DNA of 64,000 nucleotides from NCBI GenBank assembly GCA_019400425.1, contig JAFREE010000060.1, forward strand, positions 62,001 to 126,000, written 5' to 3'. This document shows, in pieces, positions 13,201-25,139 of this stretch (the first letter of the stretch is position 1; every line of letters begins with the position of its first letter). Below the pieces are notes generated by a model that saw nothing but the letters and a program-made list of their open reading frames with translations, ran no database searches and was not told the DNA's origin. This DNA comes from Hymenochaete sp. R1. Its lineage: Eukaryota > Basidiomycota > Agaricomycetes > Hymenochaetales > Hymenochaetaceae. The translations under genes were made by a program, and so were the position numbers.

Positions 13201-15251
13201 CATTCTAGGAGAAGTTCTTTCGTACGCGAATATTTCGGGTCGGCGAATGTGTCTTCTTGATCATCGTCGTTCGTGGCCTCAAACGTTAGGAGCAAAAGTA
13301 CAATTTTGACGCTCGAGCCCCGCATCACCTCAGCAGCACGGTCATTTGAAGAGCTCAAGAACTCGAGTTCTGGTAGAGTTCTGTCATTTAAAAGGTTCAA
13401 TATTCTTCGTGCATCCGACATCGTAAAAAGTCCCGAAGTATCGAGCGAGTCTCGCAACAGACTCAAAGAGGAACGCATCAGAGTAGAAATTTTATCGAAG
13501 TGTATTTTCGACCGTAGCGGAGTTGTTGGCGTTTTCATATCGAGTACACTCCAGTACTTCTATAAGTTATGTCAGAGCCGTTGGACGCATCGCTGAGCCA
13601 TTATGCGTACCTCGACATATCGAAGAGTCGCACATCGCTGTTCTCGAGTACCATATTCACAACTACTCGCTATAGCTTCGACGATAAGACCGCTTCTGAG
13701 GTCTTCAACGGAATCAGAATCTAATGCGATCGCGTTGTATTTCTGCTCCAGTTCATCCAAATCAATTTGCCCGCATCGACCGGTCACCAATGCATCTACG
13801 AGCTCTAGGATGGTCTGGAGTTCGCTGGACCCGGTTTCGGAGGCCGGGCCAAGAGGTAGATGTTCTTTGATGTGGTTTGCGAGGAATATAAGATTGGGAA
13901 GAACGGTCTGCAGAGATGATATTGATGTGAGAGGGCTATCATCTGACATCAACATGTTCTTGAGCATAAAGATGATTCGAAGTCGTAGCGGCGATGCTGG
14001 CATCAATACAGCCTTACAGCACCAAAGGCATCTTTGCAAACCAGCCTATGCAACGGGGGTCAATGGCTATCACGAACCAACAATTCAGATGCCTACCTCT
14101 AAGGGTGGTTTCCATGTTGTCGAAATCATCTCAAACAATTGCAAAGAGAGCCGACGTTCATCCTCGGTCACTGGATCTGAATTGTCTCTGAGAAAGGCAG
14201 CCAGCAGTACTGATAAAACGTCGCCCTCATGCGGCAGTGTCTTTTCTATAACGCTGTCCTGGACGGCAGCATAACGCATGATGATGCCATGAAGAGTTGT
14301 CAAGGCTTGAAGACGAAGTCCGGCACCTGGAGCCAAACTCGTTGTCGATGGAATACCTCGTAAACCACCCTTAAGGGTAGTTGCCGATAAGTTCGGGTTG
14401 CTTGCGTTGCCAGCAATTGGTAGTGATGCAGATGATATGAAAGGCAGATGCAACGTCGAGCCTAGGGTACTCGGTTGAGATGGTTCACGTTCTGGCTTTA
14501 TTGGCTTGTTCTCCGAAGCACGGACTTCCCAACACGCCCTCTGGATTTCATCTGCAAAACGCCGACTGGTATCCTCTGCTGCCAACCTTGTTTCGGCAAC
14601 CACCTGACGAAATCCGAAGCGGTTCGCTAGACGAGACGGGCGAGGTTGTCCCACAGGTTGAGGTACCGGTATTGGTGCATTCAAATTGAGTTGTGAGAAA
14701 GAAGTGAAGCTTGGATTTGGGGAGGAGGTAACTGAGGACGGAGGGAGTATGTGCTGACGCAAGGAGTTCCAACGGACTTTTGAAGGGGATGGTGGAGGTT
14801 GGAAGAGGTCCGCCGCAAGTTCTTCTTGTTCAAGCTCAGCCAGAGCTTTATGTTGCGCAACGAACGGAACGGTAGAGGGCGATCCAGGTGGAAGCGTTGG
14901 TTTCGTCTCAACGTGTCGGACGTTTCTCTCGTCTAGTGATATCTGACCTCCTTCCCGACCTTCCGCAACGGACCTGTCTCCCCCCTTATCTGGCATAGGT
15001 GGAGAAACAAAGCCATTTCCTAGCCACGGTGCTTTTTCTTTTTCTTGTATAGTTCCAAGGCCTGCGTTGCCAAGATTCTGCGTCGCCTTCCTGCTTGAGG
15101 ATGCAGAGGGACCCACAGACTCGTCCGCTGATGAATCACTTCGGTCATGTTTCGCAATAGACGCGAGCGACGAGAACGAATCTTTGGTGAAGAGTTTCCG
15201 AACGTTTGGACGACCACCAGAAGGTTTCTTGGCCGGATGTCGTGAAGTCAT
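7205..15251 (-). CDS. Giant alpha-helical protein, possibly UNC80-like
   Basis: About 2,400 residues from a start at 15251 (MTSRHPAKKPSGGRPNVRKL) to a stop at 7205, over roughly a dozen exons; the two largest are 7205 to about 10099 and 10140 to about 11579. The first 200 residues are Ser/Pro-rich and probably disordered. The bulk is long helical stretches without transmembrane segments, reminiscent of HEAT/armadillo scaffolds, interrupted by Ser-rich linkers near 8,150-8,650 and 11,050-11,250. Blocks such as NWRFQLLNLTF, RPPLNFVATDVG and LPALVKVYCEAEG..AIEYAFHRFF give an impression of the UNC80 family, the large accessory subunit of NALCN/Cch1-type cation channels, but this is from memory and not proven. 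If so, it would sit with the Cch1-Mid1 calcium channel at the plasma membrane. Alternative: another basidiomycete-conserved HEAT-repeat scaffold. Existence of the gene is secure; function is not. Confidence 0.8.
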
Positions 15252-16574
15252 GTAGCATAGTAGCTATAGACCCCCAGAGGTTACGTGGAGGATGTCGAGA
15301 GAGGCGCGTCGCGTACAACGTACCTTGACTCCCACCGCCTAGTACCTAGAACCTCGGCGGTGTTCTGCACGCTTCAACCGCATGTCGACAGCCATGCGTG
15401 CACACAAAAGTAACTCGGCATGACTTTGAATATCGTGAAAGCCGTTTCAAGGAATGGAGTAACAGCTTGTGCTGCAAAAGCAGCAACTAGTCTACCCCTT
15501 ATGGACGACTTCGTCATAAACATCTAAACCCCTCAGTCGTCATTCTCATGCAGCTCAGGAAAAGTGGATTCACAGCGCTATGGAGCCTCTAGGACATGCG
15601 CAGAGCTTGGCGGAGATCTTAAAGGTGATTCGGGCTAAAAATCGTGGTGAGTGAGTGCCTGTCCCTCAATTCTTGGTTTCCGTTCTGAGGGTTAGTAACT
15701 AGGGTCCTTAGCTGTGCTTTGGGACCGTGTCAAAGAAGCCTCGATCCTGGCAGCGACGAGCCTACGCTAGTCCTCCTGATGATGCTTCGAACAGCGGTTG
15801 GTCGTTGTGATTTGAGGTTTTCGAGTTTCGAGACATCTGGCTAGTTCTCCGATATCCTCTGCAAAATGCACGAAGTTCATCACCAAAATTAGCTTTGTCC
15901 CCAAGAATCCCATCTCGTGAAATGTCGGCATGCTTTGTGGCAAAATGAATCCGTTGAAGAGGTACCATGCCTCGTTGCAACCTATGCGGCATGCGCGTCA
16001 GAATCCGCAGAGCCTCGCGCCTTCAACCAGTAGTACTTCTTCGACTCGACTCGATCATGATGCGCACACAATCATGATGGCTGTGGTGCTCGTCGACCCG
16101 GCCGACCATATACGATCTCAGTTCGTCTTCAAAATTCACAAGGATGCTGGCTTACCTTCGCGGGACGAATATATCTCCGTTCTGTATTTCGAAACGTATC
16201 GTTATCAGCGTATGCAATCGGCGCTCGCGTGCTTACGATGGTTCTTTTCGATGTGCGCACATTTGACGACCGCGATGCGTATGCTTCGGTATTCAATCCC
16301 ACTGAAAGCCCCAAACTATTATTTTAGGTCCAAAGGGTCCGAATGACCTTCTGCACTCCGGGCGTTATTGTATTAATTGGCACAGCACTTTCCGGTCCTA
16401 GCTAACTGGCGACTCCGGTCCCATTCTCATTCTTAGCATTACTGCTTATTCTGCCTCTTATATGCATACTTCAAAATCAAGACATTATTCGACTACGCTC
16501 CCCGTGTCTCCGTGCCCCGTTCTCGCGCTCGCTCAATGGTTCTTCAGCGTTAAAGGGACACTTTATGAATCTAA
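15252..16574. other. Intergenic region with one possible tiny spliced ORF
   Basis: Apart from the 43-residue candidate at 15580-15770, no reading frame here shows protein-like composition on either strand. It probably holds the promoters of the giant minus-strand gene and of the DUF6533 gene. Confidence 0.4.
15580..15770 (+). CDS. Possible 43-residue spliced small ORF
   Basis: ATG at 15580 reads MEPLGHAQSLAEILKVIRAK, then a good donor (GTGAGTG, about 15648) and acceptor (CCTTAG, about 15711) join to AVLWDRVKEASILAATSLR and a TAG at 15768-15770. The product looks like two amphipathic helices. It could be a real small protein, a relic of a longer gene, or chance. I do not recognise it. Confidence 0.2.
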
Positions 16575-18387
16575 ATGTCTTTCGTTACATCAGCTACCAT
16601 CGCTTCCACGATTGAGGATGCTTATCCAGCAGTCAAAGCCAGCCAGTATGTTTTTCACGGAATACTGATTGATCATGAAGTACTAAACTACGCGTCGAAG
16701 GTATCTGACTCTATCAGGCTTCGCTCTTTTGCTTTACGATTTTTGTCTTACAGTAAGTATCCCCTTAGATTTACATCGCCAACGACTGACTTCTCTCGTA
16801 GCTGGACCAAGAAGTTAGAATGTGTCTTCCACATCCCTAATGCTAGTTCTTACACTGCATTCCAGGTCGAGTTCATCTGGCATGCTTATCCCAATATTAT
16901 TTCTGCCATCTACCTTCTCGTGCGTTCTCTTTCCGTTCGCTCAGGATCTTTCTCACCTTCCATTTTTAGAATCGTTACACCATGTCCGTACATCCTTTCA
17001 CTTCTTGGCCGAGTCGCATGCTCATACTGTCTCATCAGTCCGCTCATATTAGCTGTTGACGTTGTCGGTGCGTGATATCTATCCGTATATTAAACGGTAA
17101 TTGATGTCATCAATCTCATGCCTCCCGCAGACCGCTTAGGGATGGTCGTGGACTTGGATATAGAAGTGAGCCTTTTATTTAGTATGTTGCATGTGCAGGG
17201 CTTGGTCTGATGACCGTGCCTTACAGTTGTAAGCTTAATGTGACTTTCTCTTGGTTCTCTTACCGATAAGCTTTCAGCTGCAAAATTTGGATATGGGTCG
17301 AAGGGTACATAACAGTCTTATCTTTCATGACCATCCACGGTGAGAATTTACGGTAAACTTCCTGAAGTCAATTTCGAGCCAAAAAAATGATTTAGGGTTG
17401 GTCGCAATGCGCGTTCATGCTCTCTTCGGCGGCGGCGCAAAAATCAAGGTATTCTTGTGGACATCATGGATGGCGTATGCAGTCACAACGCTTTTTCTGT
17501 TGGGCCTTGGACTTTCACACGGACAAGGTAAGTTTTGATCCCTGCGTCTGCCTGTTGCCCGATGCTTGCGCCGTCGTATGCGCCGAGCGAACCCGAAGAC
17601 ATAGGTCGGAACCAATAGTCACAGCATCCTGCGGCAGGAGGATGTTCAAGTCCGTTGATACAGCACTGATATTCAATATTTTCTCACAGGCACTATGATC
17701 GTTATCCCGTTTTTTAATACGTGCTACGAAGAGGTGTGTATCTACCATATCAGATTCTTTCTTCCTATGATCGCATCTTCGGCCACCCATAATTTCTTGA
17801 TGCTAATAACGTGGGCGCTAACGTTCTAAATCCACCATCTATCCAGATTTCATCGATGTTGTGGACTGTCTGGCTACCTAGTCTACTGTTTGAGAGTGTG
17901 TTGTTCTTCCTGACAACTCTAAAGGCCATAAGAGAGGCTCGGCGTAATGTGTATCATCCGATCTCGGCAATTCTCTATCGCGATGGGATTCTTTATTTCC
18001 TCGCGATCTCAGGTGAGATCCTATCCTATCTGCCCGCAAGACGACTCTTAATATCTAATGCAACTCACAAGTGGCCAATGCATTTTCTATGTTTGTGTGG
18101 TTGCTTCTACCGTACTCTTACGAGGGTCTTGCCAAATAGTGAGTGCATCGTCCGATTCCGACATATAGTGCATGCAGTTATTAATTAACTCTTCTAGTTG
18201 GGCGACCGCTGTAATCAACATCGCAGCTTGTAGGCTGATTCTCAGTCTCAAGTCAAATGCGAAAGCTTTCAGGTCGGCGAAGCAGCGCACAACAGTAGCA
18301 GTGGGTCAATCAAGGTCTGAAGCCCGTTCACTTCACCTCCGCAAGTCAGAATCACTCATTACGATTCCCTTTTCTGATGAGCAGTAG
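16575..18387 (+). CDS. DUF6533 seven-helix membrane protein
   Basis: Member of the basidiomycete-expanded DUF6533 family of predicted seven-helix integral membrane proteins of unknown role. Start MSFVTSATIAS at 16575. Proposed exons: 16575-16645, 16701-16752, 16802-16813, 16866-16919, 16970-16983, 17039-17067, 17131-17165, 17227-17228, 17278-17339, 17396-17527, 17690-17733, 17847-18012, 18072-18138, 18198-18387, totalling 930 bases or 309 residues. The family core reads GFALLLYDFCLTLDQE, VEFIWHAYPN, LLNRYTIPLI, CKIWIWVEGY, LVAMRVHALF, then FESVLFFLTTLKAI, ILYRDGILYF and WATAVINIAACRLIL, each helix in register. The intron before the fourth exon uses the branch-like tactaaac at 16681. Very small exons (12, 14 and 2 bases) are needed to keep the frame. 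An alternative last intron (about 18317-18389) would replace the tail by one ending at 18535. Confidence 0.82.
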
Positions 18388-20349
18388 TTTCGTTGTGGGA
18401 TCCGAACAGCTCTATACGTATGATGATGTTTGTCGATTCTCCGACGGAGATTATTCGTCCAGTGATTTCTATGAGCTTCCTGAGCTCGGTACGGTCTACC
18501 CTGTTCAACCTCAGACGCACTGGGTTGCGTTGTAAACTTTTGTCTTTCAGCCTGCTTCGCTGTTTTTCTTCCCACCGTTTCTCCGCATTGCCAATTCGCA
18601 AGTTTGCCTTCTCTCCCAGTCTTCCTTTTTTTGGAGCAATCACTCGTATTTTTGTCATTGCTTCTCATTCGTCTTCTTCGGGTACTGTTGTGTTGTACTT
18701 GTAGTAACTGTTGTGATTTCATTTTATCTCTCGGATCCGTGGAACCTCCTTTTTATTGCTATGAACTTAAAAAATTGCCCCTTCGTTTCCATTTTGCACT
18801 ACTGTGTGCGCGCTTTCGTGTATGGCTTAGAATGTATCAATATCCAATCCAATGCCCCTATTATTTAGGGTTCACTCTCAGGTTTTCACTGTTATCACTC
18901 AGTCATAGATTCCGCTGCACAATGACAAGGATCGGACCGCTTCTAGAACTGGATCCACTCTCCCAGAGTCTCCATTCTCCGGCTCAGGCAAATCATGCTG
19001 TGCGTTCCTAAAAGCGGGGCTCTGGTTAATTTTGGCTCTTAGTTTGTGGGTCAGAGCGGCCTGTTGTCCCTTAGAGCACTGATTTGACCAGACACATTTC
19101 AGCGCTATCCGGAGATGAACGCGTTAGCGTCCGAGTGCCTTCTCGTTGATCGTGGAGATTGTCAGGGGTCTACGAGCGAACAATGGAAACGTTGCTAACT
19201 TAGTAAACTCATCTTAACGGAACCGGGGGTTGCTTCTCCCGCCGGGTACCAGATTCATAGATTTGATAGCTTGATGTTTTGTTCGGATTGAGCAATAGTC
19301 AAGGAAAGAGACTTTTTCGGATTCCCTGATCCGTTCAAGTAAGGGGTATTGATTTAAGATAGGATGCCAGTGGGTCAAGAGGAAACGCTAGACGGTGAGA
19401 CTGGGAGAAAAATGCGGACACCGCGATATGGGCTGTAACAATTTTCGGAGAACTTGAGATACAGCAAAATTCGGTGCGGACGACGCTTCCGAGGTAAATC
19501 CAACGGTGTAAAAGAATAATCAGTGTTTCCTCTGCCAACTAGAGGTCATTGTATAATTATTTGCTGTCGAAGCTCCTGAAATCAACTCGCGCCGAACACT
19601 GTGAGGATGATCGACTTCAACCAACCAGGCATTACTGGTACTATCTTCTGATACTATTTCTGGGTTCAATCTCGAAGCTTTGGAACCGAATCCTAGCCTT
19701 GTATGCTCACTATCAAACGGTATCCGGGATGTCAGAAGTACTCTAGTGCATGTGGTTTGACTTGCTTCATGTCGCTCGCGGCTAGAGATATCGTCCCTGC
19801 AATCCTGCCTTCAGCACTGTCTTAAAACTAGCAAAACTCACTTTCCGATCTTCTAACTGCTGCTACCTGCCGTTTTGTAGCGGATCGACCGTGTACGACG
19901 AGTCTGACAATGCCGTTTCTGATCCTGATCCGATTCACAGGCCAGCCCTTCAGAGAAACCGTGTGCAGACCTGAGATGTGGTCATTTCGATCTAAAGGTG
20001 CGCAGGTGACTCGTCATGTTGTTGTTACTTCTTCTGAATCTTCAGAAGCGGCTCCAAGGGGCACCTTCAGTGCGAGCATCTTTCTCCAAGCGCTGAGGCT
20101 GAGGCGCAGTGAGCGCTTCCTTGCAAGCTTAAGGGCAAAGAGGGAAAAAAAGGAATTTTGATTAGAGATTTAGGAATGACGTCAGTGATCGACGTTATTT
20201 GTGACGACTCGACTTGGTCCGTTTAACGTTCGACCCTCTGTCTTTTAACCCGATTCTTCACGATCCTTCCTCTTTCTTTCTCACCACGACCACCAATATC
20301 ATCCCCTGCATAATCTCCCACATCAATCTGAACCAGAATTCCAATAATT
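18388..20349. other. Long intergenic stretch, no supported gene
   Basis: Nearly 2 kb without a convincing gene. It contains the possible alternative last exon of the DUF6533 gene (to 18535) and, near 19877-19970, a short protein-like frame after a TAG acceptor (GSTVYDESDNAVSDPDPIHR) that could be a relic of a tail exon. I see no transposase, tRNA or rRNA. Confidence 0.4.
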
Positions 20350-20918
20350 ATGTCCATGCTACTTCGTGCAACTCGTACCGCAACTTCGGTCGTGCGCCCT
20401 TCGTCCTCTAGGTATGCAGTGGCGTGTTTGCCATCTCGCTTGTACTCCAGGTGCGAGCACCAATTACATTCTATTGCAGCATTGCATTAATCAATTACTC
20501 CCACGCCCAGCAGCTCCATCCATGAGAACGACCCAGATGTAAGACCTTACTTTAGCTTTGGCCTTGTGACTATACTCACATAAGTATCCAGCTACTCGAA
20601 AAGGAGAAAGCGAAGAACTTGTCCGGAAAACAAGGAAAAGGTTCTACCCCGCATGACCACGCTCCGGGCTGGAATGAATACCTTGCATCGACTTCCGAGG
20701 CTAACGTGAAGGCCGACAAGGCTGAGGGTTCGCCCGAGCAACTCCAAAGGCGTAGCGTCGAGCATATCAAGGCTAGGCATCATGCGGACGATGTGACTTC
20801 GGGCACTGTAGAAGCCGAGTATGAGCGTGATACGGTCGAGGGCCCACTCAAGGACGCCCTTTCGAAAGCAAAGGAGACGGTCGAAGAGACGGTCGAAACA
20901 GTTAAAAAGAAGTTTTGA
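20350..20918 (+). CDS. Small conserved fungal protein with mitochondrial presequence
   Basis: Three exons (20350-20411, 20511-20538, 20592-20918) give 138 residues. The N-terminus MSMLLRATRTATSVVRPSSS is Arg/Ser/Thr-rich with no acidic residue, a typical matrix-targeting presequence. The body reads IHENDPDLLEKEKAKNLSGK, then HDHAPGWNEYLAS, a charged helix, and an amphipathic Glu/Lys/Val tail (KETVEETVETVKKKF). The APGWNE block with flanking Lys/Glu helices recalls a widespread fungal protein family of unknown function; I cannot name it. The second exon is only 28 bases. Likely soluble, in the mitochondrial matrix or intermembrane space. Confidence 0.75.
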
Positions 20919-21508
20919 GACAATATCACAAGGTTCGTTTTTTATGTACACAAACTCTCATGACCTATGCTCATTTACATATCGTGCATATGAACCTTTT
21001 CAGATCAAGTGAATGCATTATTCAAAAGGATTAAGTCTGCCGTAACTTCTCCGTTTGTCTTTTATCAATCTGCGCCTTCTTGGAATGCGATATGTCGCCT
21101 CACTCGTTCATACTGTATCTTTCCCTCCAAATGTAATTTATAGCAGTGAATTCCGTTTATTTCGGTATCTTCAAACCTATGCCAGCGTAACTCGAATGGA
21201 TTACCATATCATCTGATTACGATAGAAACGCGCCTCATGCCTCATGTCGGTACCGGTGACCCGGGGGCATCCTCACTCACTCACATCTTGCGCCCACACC
21301 ACCACCACATTCTTGAATTTCTGAGGCATCGAGCACGTAGAGAAAGCATGCTTTAAGCGTTGTTTGTGTTGGCAACCAGTCGCATGCATTCCCATTGTCA
21401 ATCACTTTTTGCGCACCCCTCACTCCTTTACCATATATCTACCCCGTAATTCATCCGGGGTGAACGCAAATTTTAACTTGATACCACTCTGGAAGGACCC
21501 TTTACACG
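20919..21508. other. Intergenic between tandem plus-strand genes
   Basis: Contains the 3' end of the small mitochondrial gene and the promoter of the coiled-coil gene. No reading frame of note. Confidence 0.45.
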
Positions 21509-24306
21509 ATGTTCCCATTTTCTTTAGGCTCCTTCGCCATTGTAGACGATCTCGACGACTCTAGCTCAGGCACAGACACGTATGTTGAGCGACGCGCTCG
21601 ACGTCCCTCGCATTCTCAGACAACACCCAAGCCGCGACATGCATCACTCTCCACGACTAAAGATACGAAGGACAGCAAACGCCGCTCGAAAGAAGAAATT
21701 AACACTACGCACCATCACGAAAGGCGGAAAAGTAGCACTGCGAATGATACGAAGAGGTCTTACGCAAACGAGACAGCCTCTAAGCGTTCTACTACGACCG
21801 TACCACCTGGCACAGGTCGTGATACGTCGCGAAAAACTAGTCATTCTCGTCGACCCGACACTCCTGGTAAAGATAAAGAGCGAGGAAGAGAAAAGGACCG
21901 GATAAGGGAGCGGAGGACGCCGGTGAAGGAGGACACTAACAGCTATTTTGAAGACGATCGGCTAAGGGCGGACGAAAGCGAGGAGACAATCGTCGTCGAG
22001 AGAATCAGTTCTAAACTCACAGACACGTCCCACCCCAAGGCAAGAGGAAAGTCGCGCGAAACAGCTCGAGAGACTTTACGTTCAGTCGAACCTCCTCTTT
22101 CTGGACTCCCAGATCGGGGCCGTTTCGCGAAGTCCGAACCGTCATCGGACGACGTACGGAAGGAGAACCATTCCCTACGCCGACGTATTGAAAGACTCGA
22201 GAAGGACTTGGGTGCGTTCCGTCACCATATCGAGCATTATCGCGAGAAACGAAGGGACGCAGAACGGGATCGAACCAAGGCAGAGGAACACAGCAAAGAA
22301 CTCGAAACCGTCGTAGCGAACATGCGTGAGAGCTACACCCATGAATTGGATGACTTGCGCGAACAGATGGCTCAGAGTGCGGCAAATGCTGCAGCTGTAG
22401 CTGCTGCAAAAGCTTCAGCAGAAGCGTACGTTACGGCGCAGGACGCTGAACGTGCTTCGACGGTACGTGAACCATCAGTTCGGGCCATGTCAACCAGGCA
22501 GTCTAGAAGCAGGATGTCGGTCGACCACAAGGCACCGAGTTTGCACGAATTCGCAGTTCAAACTGATCCGATACCTCAGCCTCGTTCACATCCACAAACA
22601 CCGCCCAAGCCTGTCCTTCCATTTGTCGACCCGTCTCAATCCGCCTCAACTCTGCTATTGCAGCTGGAGGAGCGCGACGCAGAATTACGAATGCTTCGTC
22701 TTTTCCATACCGAGAAGCCGCAAATGCTACCCAGCGACTTGGCCGTGCCCGTCGTGCTACTCAACGCAGAGATCCGTTCACTTGCATGCATTGTTTCGGA
22801 ATCCGTCCCGTTGGGACGCACTTGGGAGCGTGCTCAGGCTTGGGCACTCGATGCAGCGGAACCCGCAGTAGAAAATTGCTTGCGGCTTCTTGCTGGTGTG
22901 AAAGGTGCGGATTTCACGAAGGATCCGACGCTCGTCCGACTTGCGCTTCAAGCGTGGATTGTAACATGTCTGCAACGCGTTTTTCATCGTTTCTTGTTTG
23001 GCTTGGAGGACACTGAGGACGACGCGCTGAAGTCCGTCTTCGACAGGCTGAAAACACGTGGTGAGCCTCATCTCTCATGAACTCGTAGCTTCCTCAAGCC
23101 GAATCGTGCTCACTTTCACATGCCCATAATTGCGGCTTTGCAGAAACTTTACCTGTCGCTGCCCGCTGGCGTGCCCTCACGCGGAAGCATGCTCGTGTTC
23201 TTGCGGCTCGCGTTGCTTCTTCCTCGTCTCAGAGCGTTGGTTTCCGCACCGCCCAAGCGAATGCCGTGCAAACGCTCGAAACGCAAATCCTTGTCGGATT
23301 CAGAGATATCATGCGCTTCGCCGGCGCTCATAGCGCACCCGGAGATCTCCTTATTGAGTTCAGCAAGCAACATGGTCAACTGATCAATCGTTGCATAAGG
23401 AGAGCGGTCCGGCTTGCGCGAGACCTGGCCGAACGAGTGCCGTCCGGATGCGAGGTCTTCACCGTCGCAGCCTCGTCCAATACTGGGTCCTCTATGGCGA
23501 AACGAGCACACCACAGCCATAATCTCTCCTCCAAATCGAGCGACGGTCGGTCCATACTTCCGGATGTGTATCTGTGCGGCTGCATGCAGAATGTCGACGC
23601 AGAATGTAGACAATGGACGGGGCAGAAGAAGCGCCGCGGGAGAGGCACAGTCCGCGGGTCTACAGCTATATCTGGGACTGCTACACCCACTGTTCGGAGT
23701 AAAAGCAAGAGTCGCGCGGGACGAACGGACCGGACGGGTATAACGAGAGACACGAACATGCGGGAATGGGATTCTGATAGCGACGAAGACGCCGATCTCA
23801 ACGCTGACCTTGACGATTGCGATAGTGTGATCGAAGGGGGAGTCAACGAGGACGAGTTCGTCGAGGGAAAGGAAGCTCATCACGCAGGATCGGTGATGTG
23901 CTCCTTGGGCTTCGGTTTGCGGCGCGTCCAAGGCGGTACCGGTACCTCCGGTATCCGCAGGTCTGATCTCAAGAAGACCTCGAGTGGAAGACGAGACCGT
24001 GAAGCTGAACGCTTCCGCGCCGCACAAGCTAACGCCGAGACAGTCGTCGATACAGCGGACCAAAGAACGGCATACACCAAGGTCACAACACTATCGTCGA
24101 TGTCGAGTAGGAGCAGTATTTCGCAGGACTTGTCTGACTCGACTCAAAGGCCAACAGATACGATGCGCAGGGCGTTGACGGAGAATACCACTCTCGGGGG
24201 ACCAAGATCGAGCCTTGGTGAGCCTGGTGCGCCTGCTGAGGTGCTTGTCAGGACAGACGTCCTGATGTCTTCAACGTTGGAAAGATTGCAAAAAAGATTT
24301 CTTTAA
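21509..24306 (+). CDS. Large coiled-coil hypothetical protein
   Basis: Two exons joined by an intron from about 23062 (GTGAGCC) to about 23143 (TTGCAG), which keeps the frame as KTRETLPVAARWRAL. The product is about 900 residues. Residues 20-200 are Ser/Arg/Lys-rich and disordered, with charged repeats such as KDKERGREKDRIRERR. Residues about 215-310 form a long coiled coil (RKENHSLRRRIERLEKDL and onward). A helical domain at about 370-600 has FRDIMRFAGAHSAPGDLLIE. The tail is acidic, then Ser-rich (SDSDEDADLNADLDD). The arrangement suggests a cytoskeletal or spindle-pole-type scaffold, but I do not recognise a named family. The start at 21509 (MFPFSLGSFAIVDDLDD) is the first ATG of the frame. 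Confidence 0.8.
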
Positions 24307-24580
24307 CTGATTGTTTGATGTTACCAATTCTGCTTCTTTAGAACCCTGGAAAGCTTTTTATACCGTTCATTGTATGATTCATTAATTGATCTCTTGAATA
24401 TGTCTATTATTTACGTATTTAATTGTATTTACTTTTTCCACCTTATACGCTTTAATCGTGTATCTCGTCCTGAAAAATAGGGTCGTCTGTCTGTCATACA
24501 TCGAATTCAGACTCGACTATTCTCGTGAGTCTTTTTTTTTTACAGAAGTATGTCGGTGTGAGCCAGGACTAATTTTCACA

Positions 24581-24835
24581 ATGTATCCGGTTAATAGGCT
24601 CAGTGGTAGCTTGGAGACGCAAGACTGGTCTCAAAGCCTGATTTTGCAATGCTTGACGAATCCCCAGCTATCTTATCTTCCGAAGCTCCTTTTAGAAACC
24701 GTAAACGATGTTGCAAATGAAAGAGTTCAGCGTTTTTTTCCGGATAAGAGGCAGGCCTTGCACGAATGCGTCGTCCTATTGTGTCCTAGTGGGGCGATAT
24801 TCAGTTTTGACTTTCTCCAAGCGGCAAGATTCTAA
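24581..24835 (+). CDS. Orphan 84-residue ORF
   Basis: Single open frame, MYPVNRLSGSLETQDWSQSL to a TAA at 24833-24835. Composition is protein-like (mixed hydrophobic and charged helices; LPKLLLETVNDVANERVQRF). It has no recognised domain. It may be an exon of a longer gene with the next ORF, but I could not find a splice join that keeps both frames. Confidence 0.35.
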   Translation: MYPVNRLSGSLETQDWSQSLILQCLTNPQLSYLPKLLLETVNDVANERVQRFFPDKRQALHECVVLLCPSGAIFSFDFLQAARF

Positions 24836-25139
24836 TGTATACGTAGCTCACCGTTGCTTCTACTTTGCAGACGGTCCACATTGATTCCCCATAACCCCTA
24901 GCTTGGTCGCTCCACGCCCCATGCGTTCCTTTTACCGTGAGCTTTCAGGCCTGAGCATTTCCGACTAACTCACGTATGCAGCTTAAAGTCCAACGCAATG
25001 GAGCAAGTATTGCGGTGAGTCTTTGAGCTTAAAACGCCCCGTGAATTTGCATAGACTGACGCTTGCTTCGTCTGTTTTATCGCCGTATCATTCCTTCTCT
25101 CGCCCAACACATAATCTACCAGCGCGACTTTCGTTCGAG

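Noticed and set aside
23149..24063. 304-codon minus-strand ORF
   Set aside because: Antisense shadow of the coiled-coil gene; composition follows codon bias of the sense strand.
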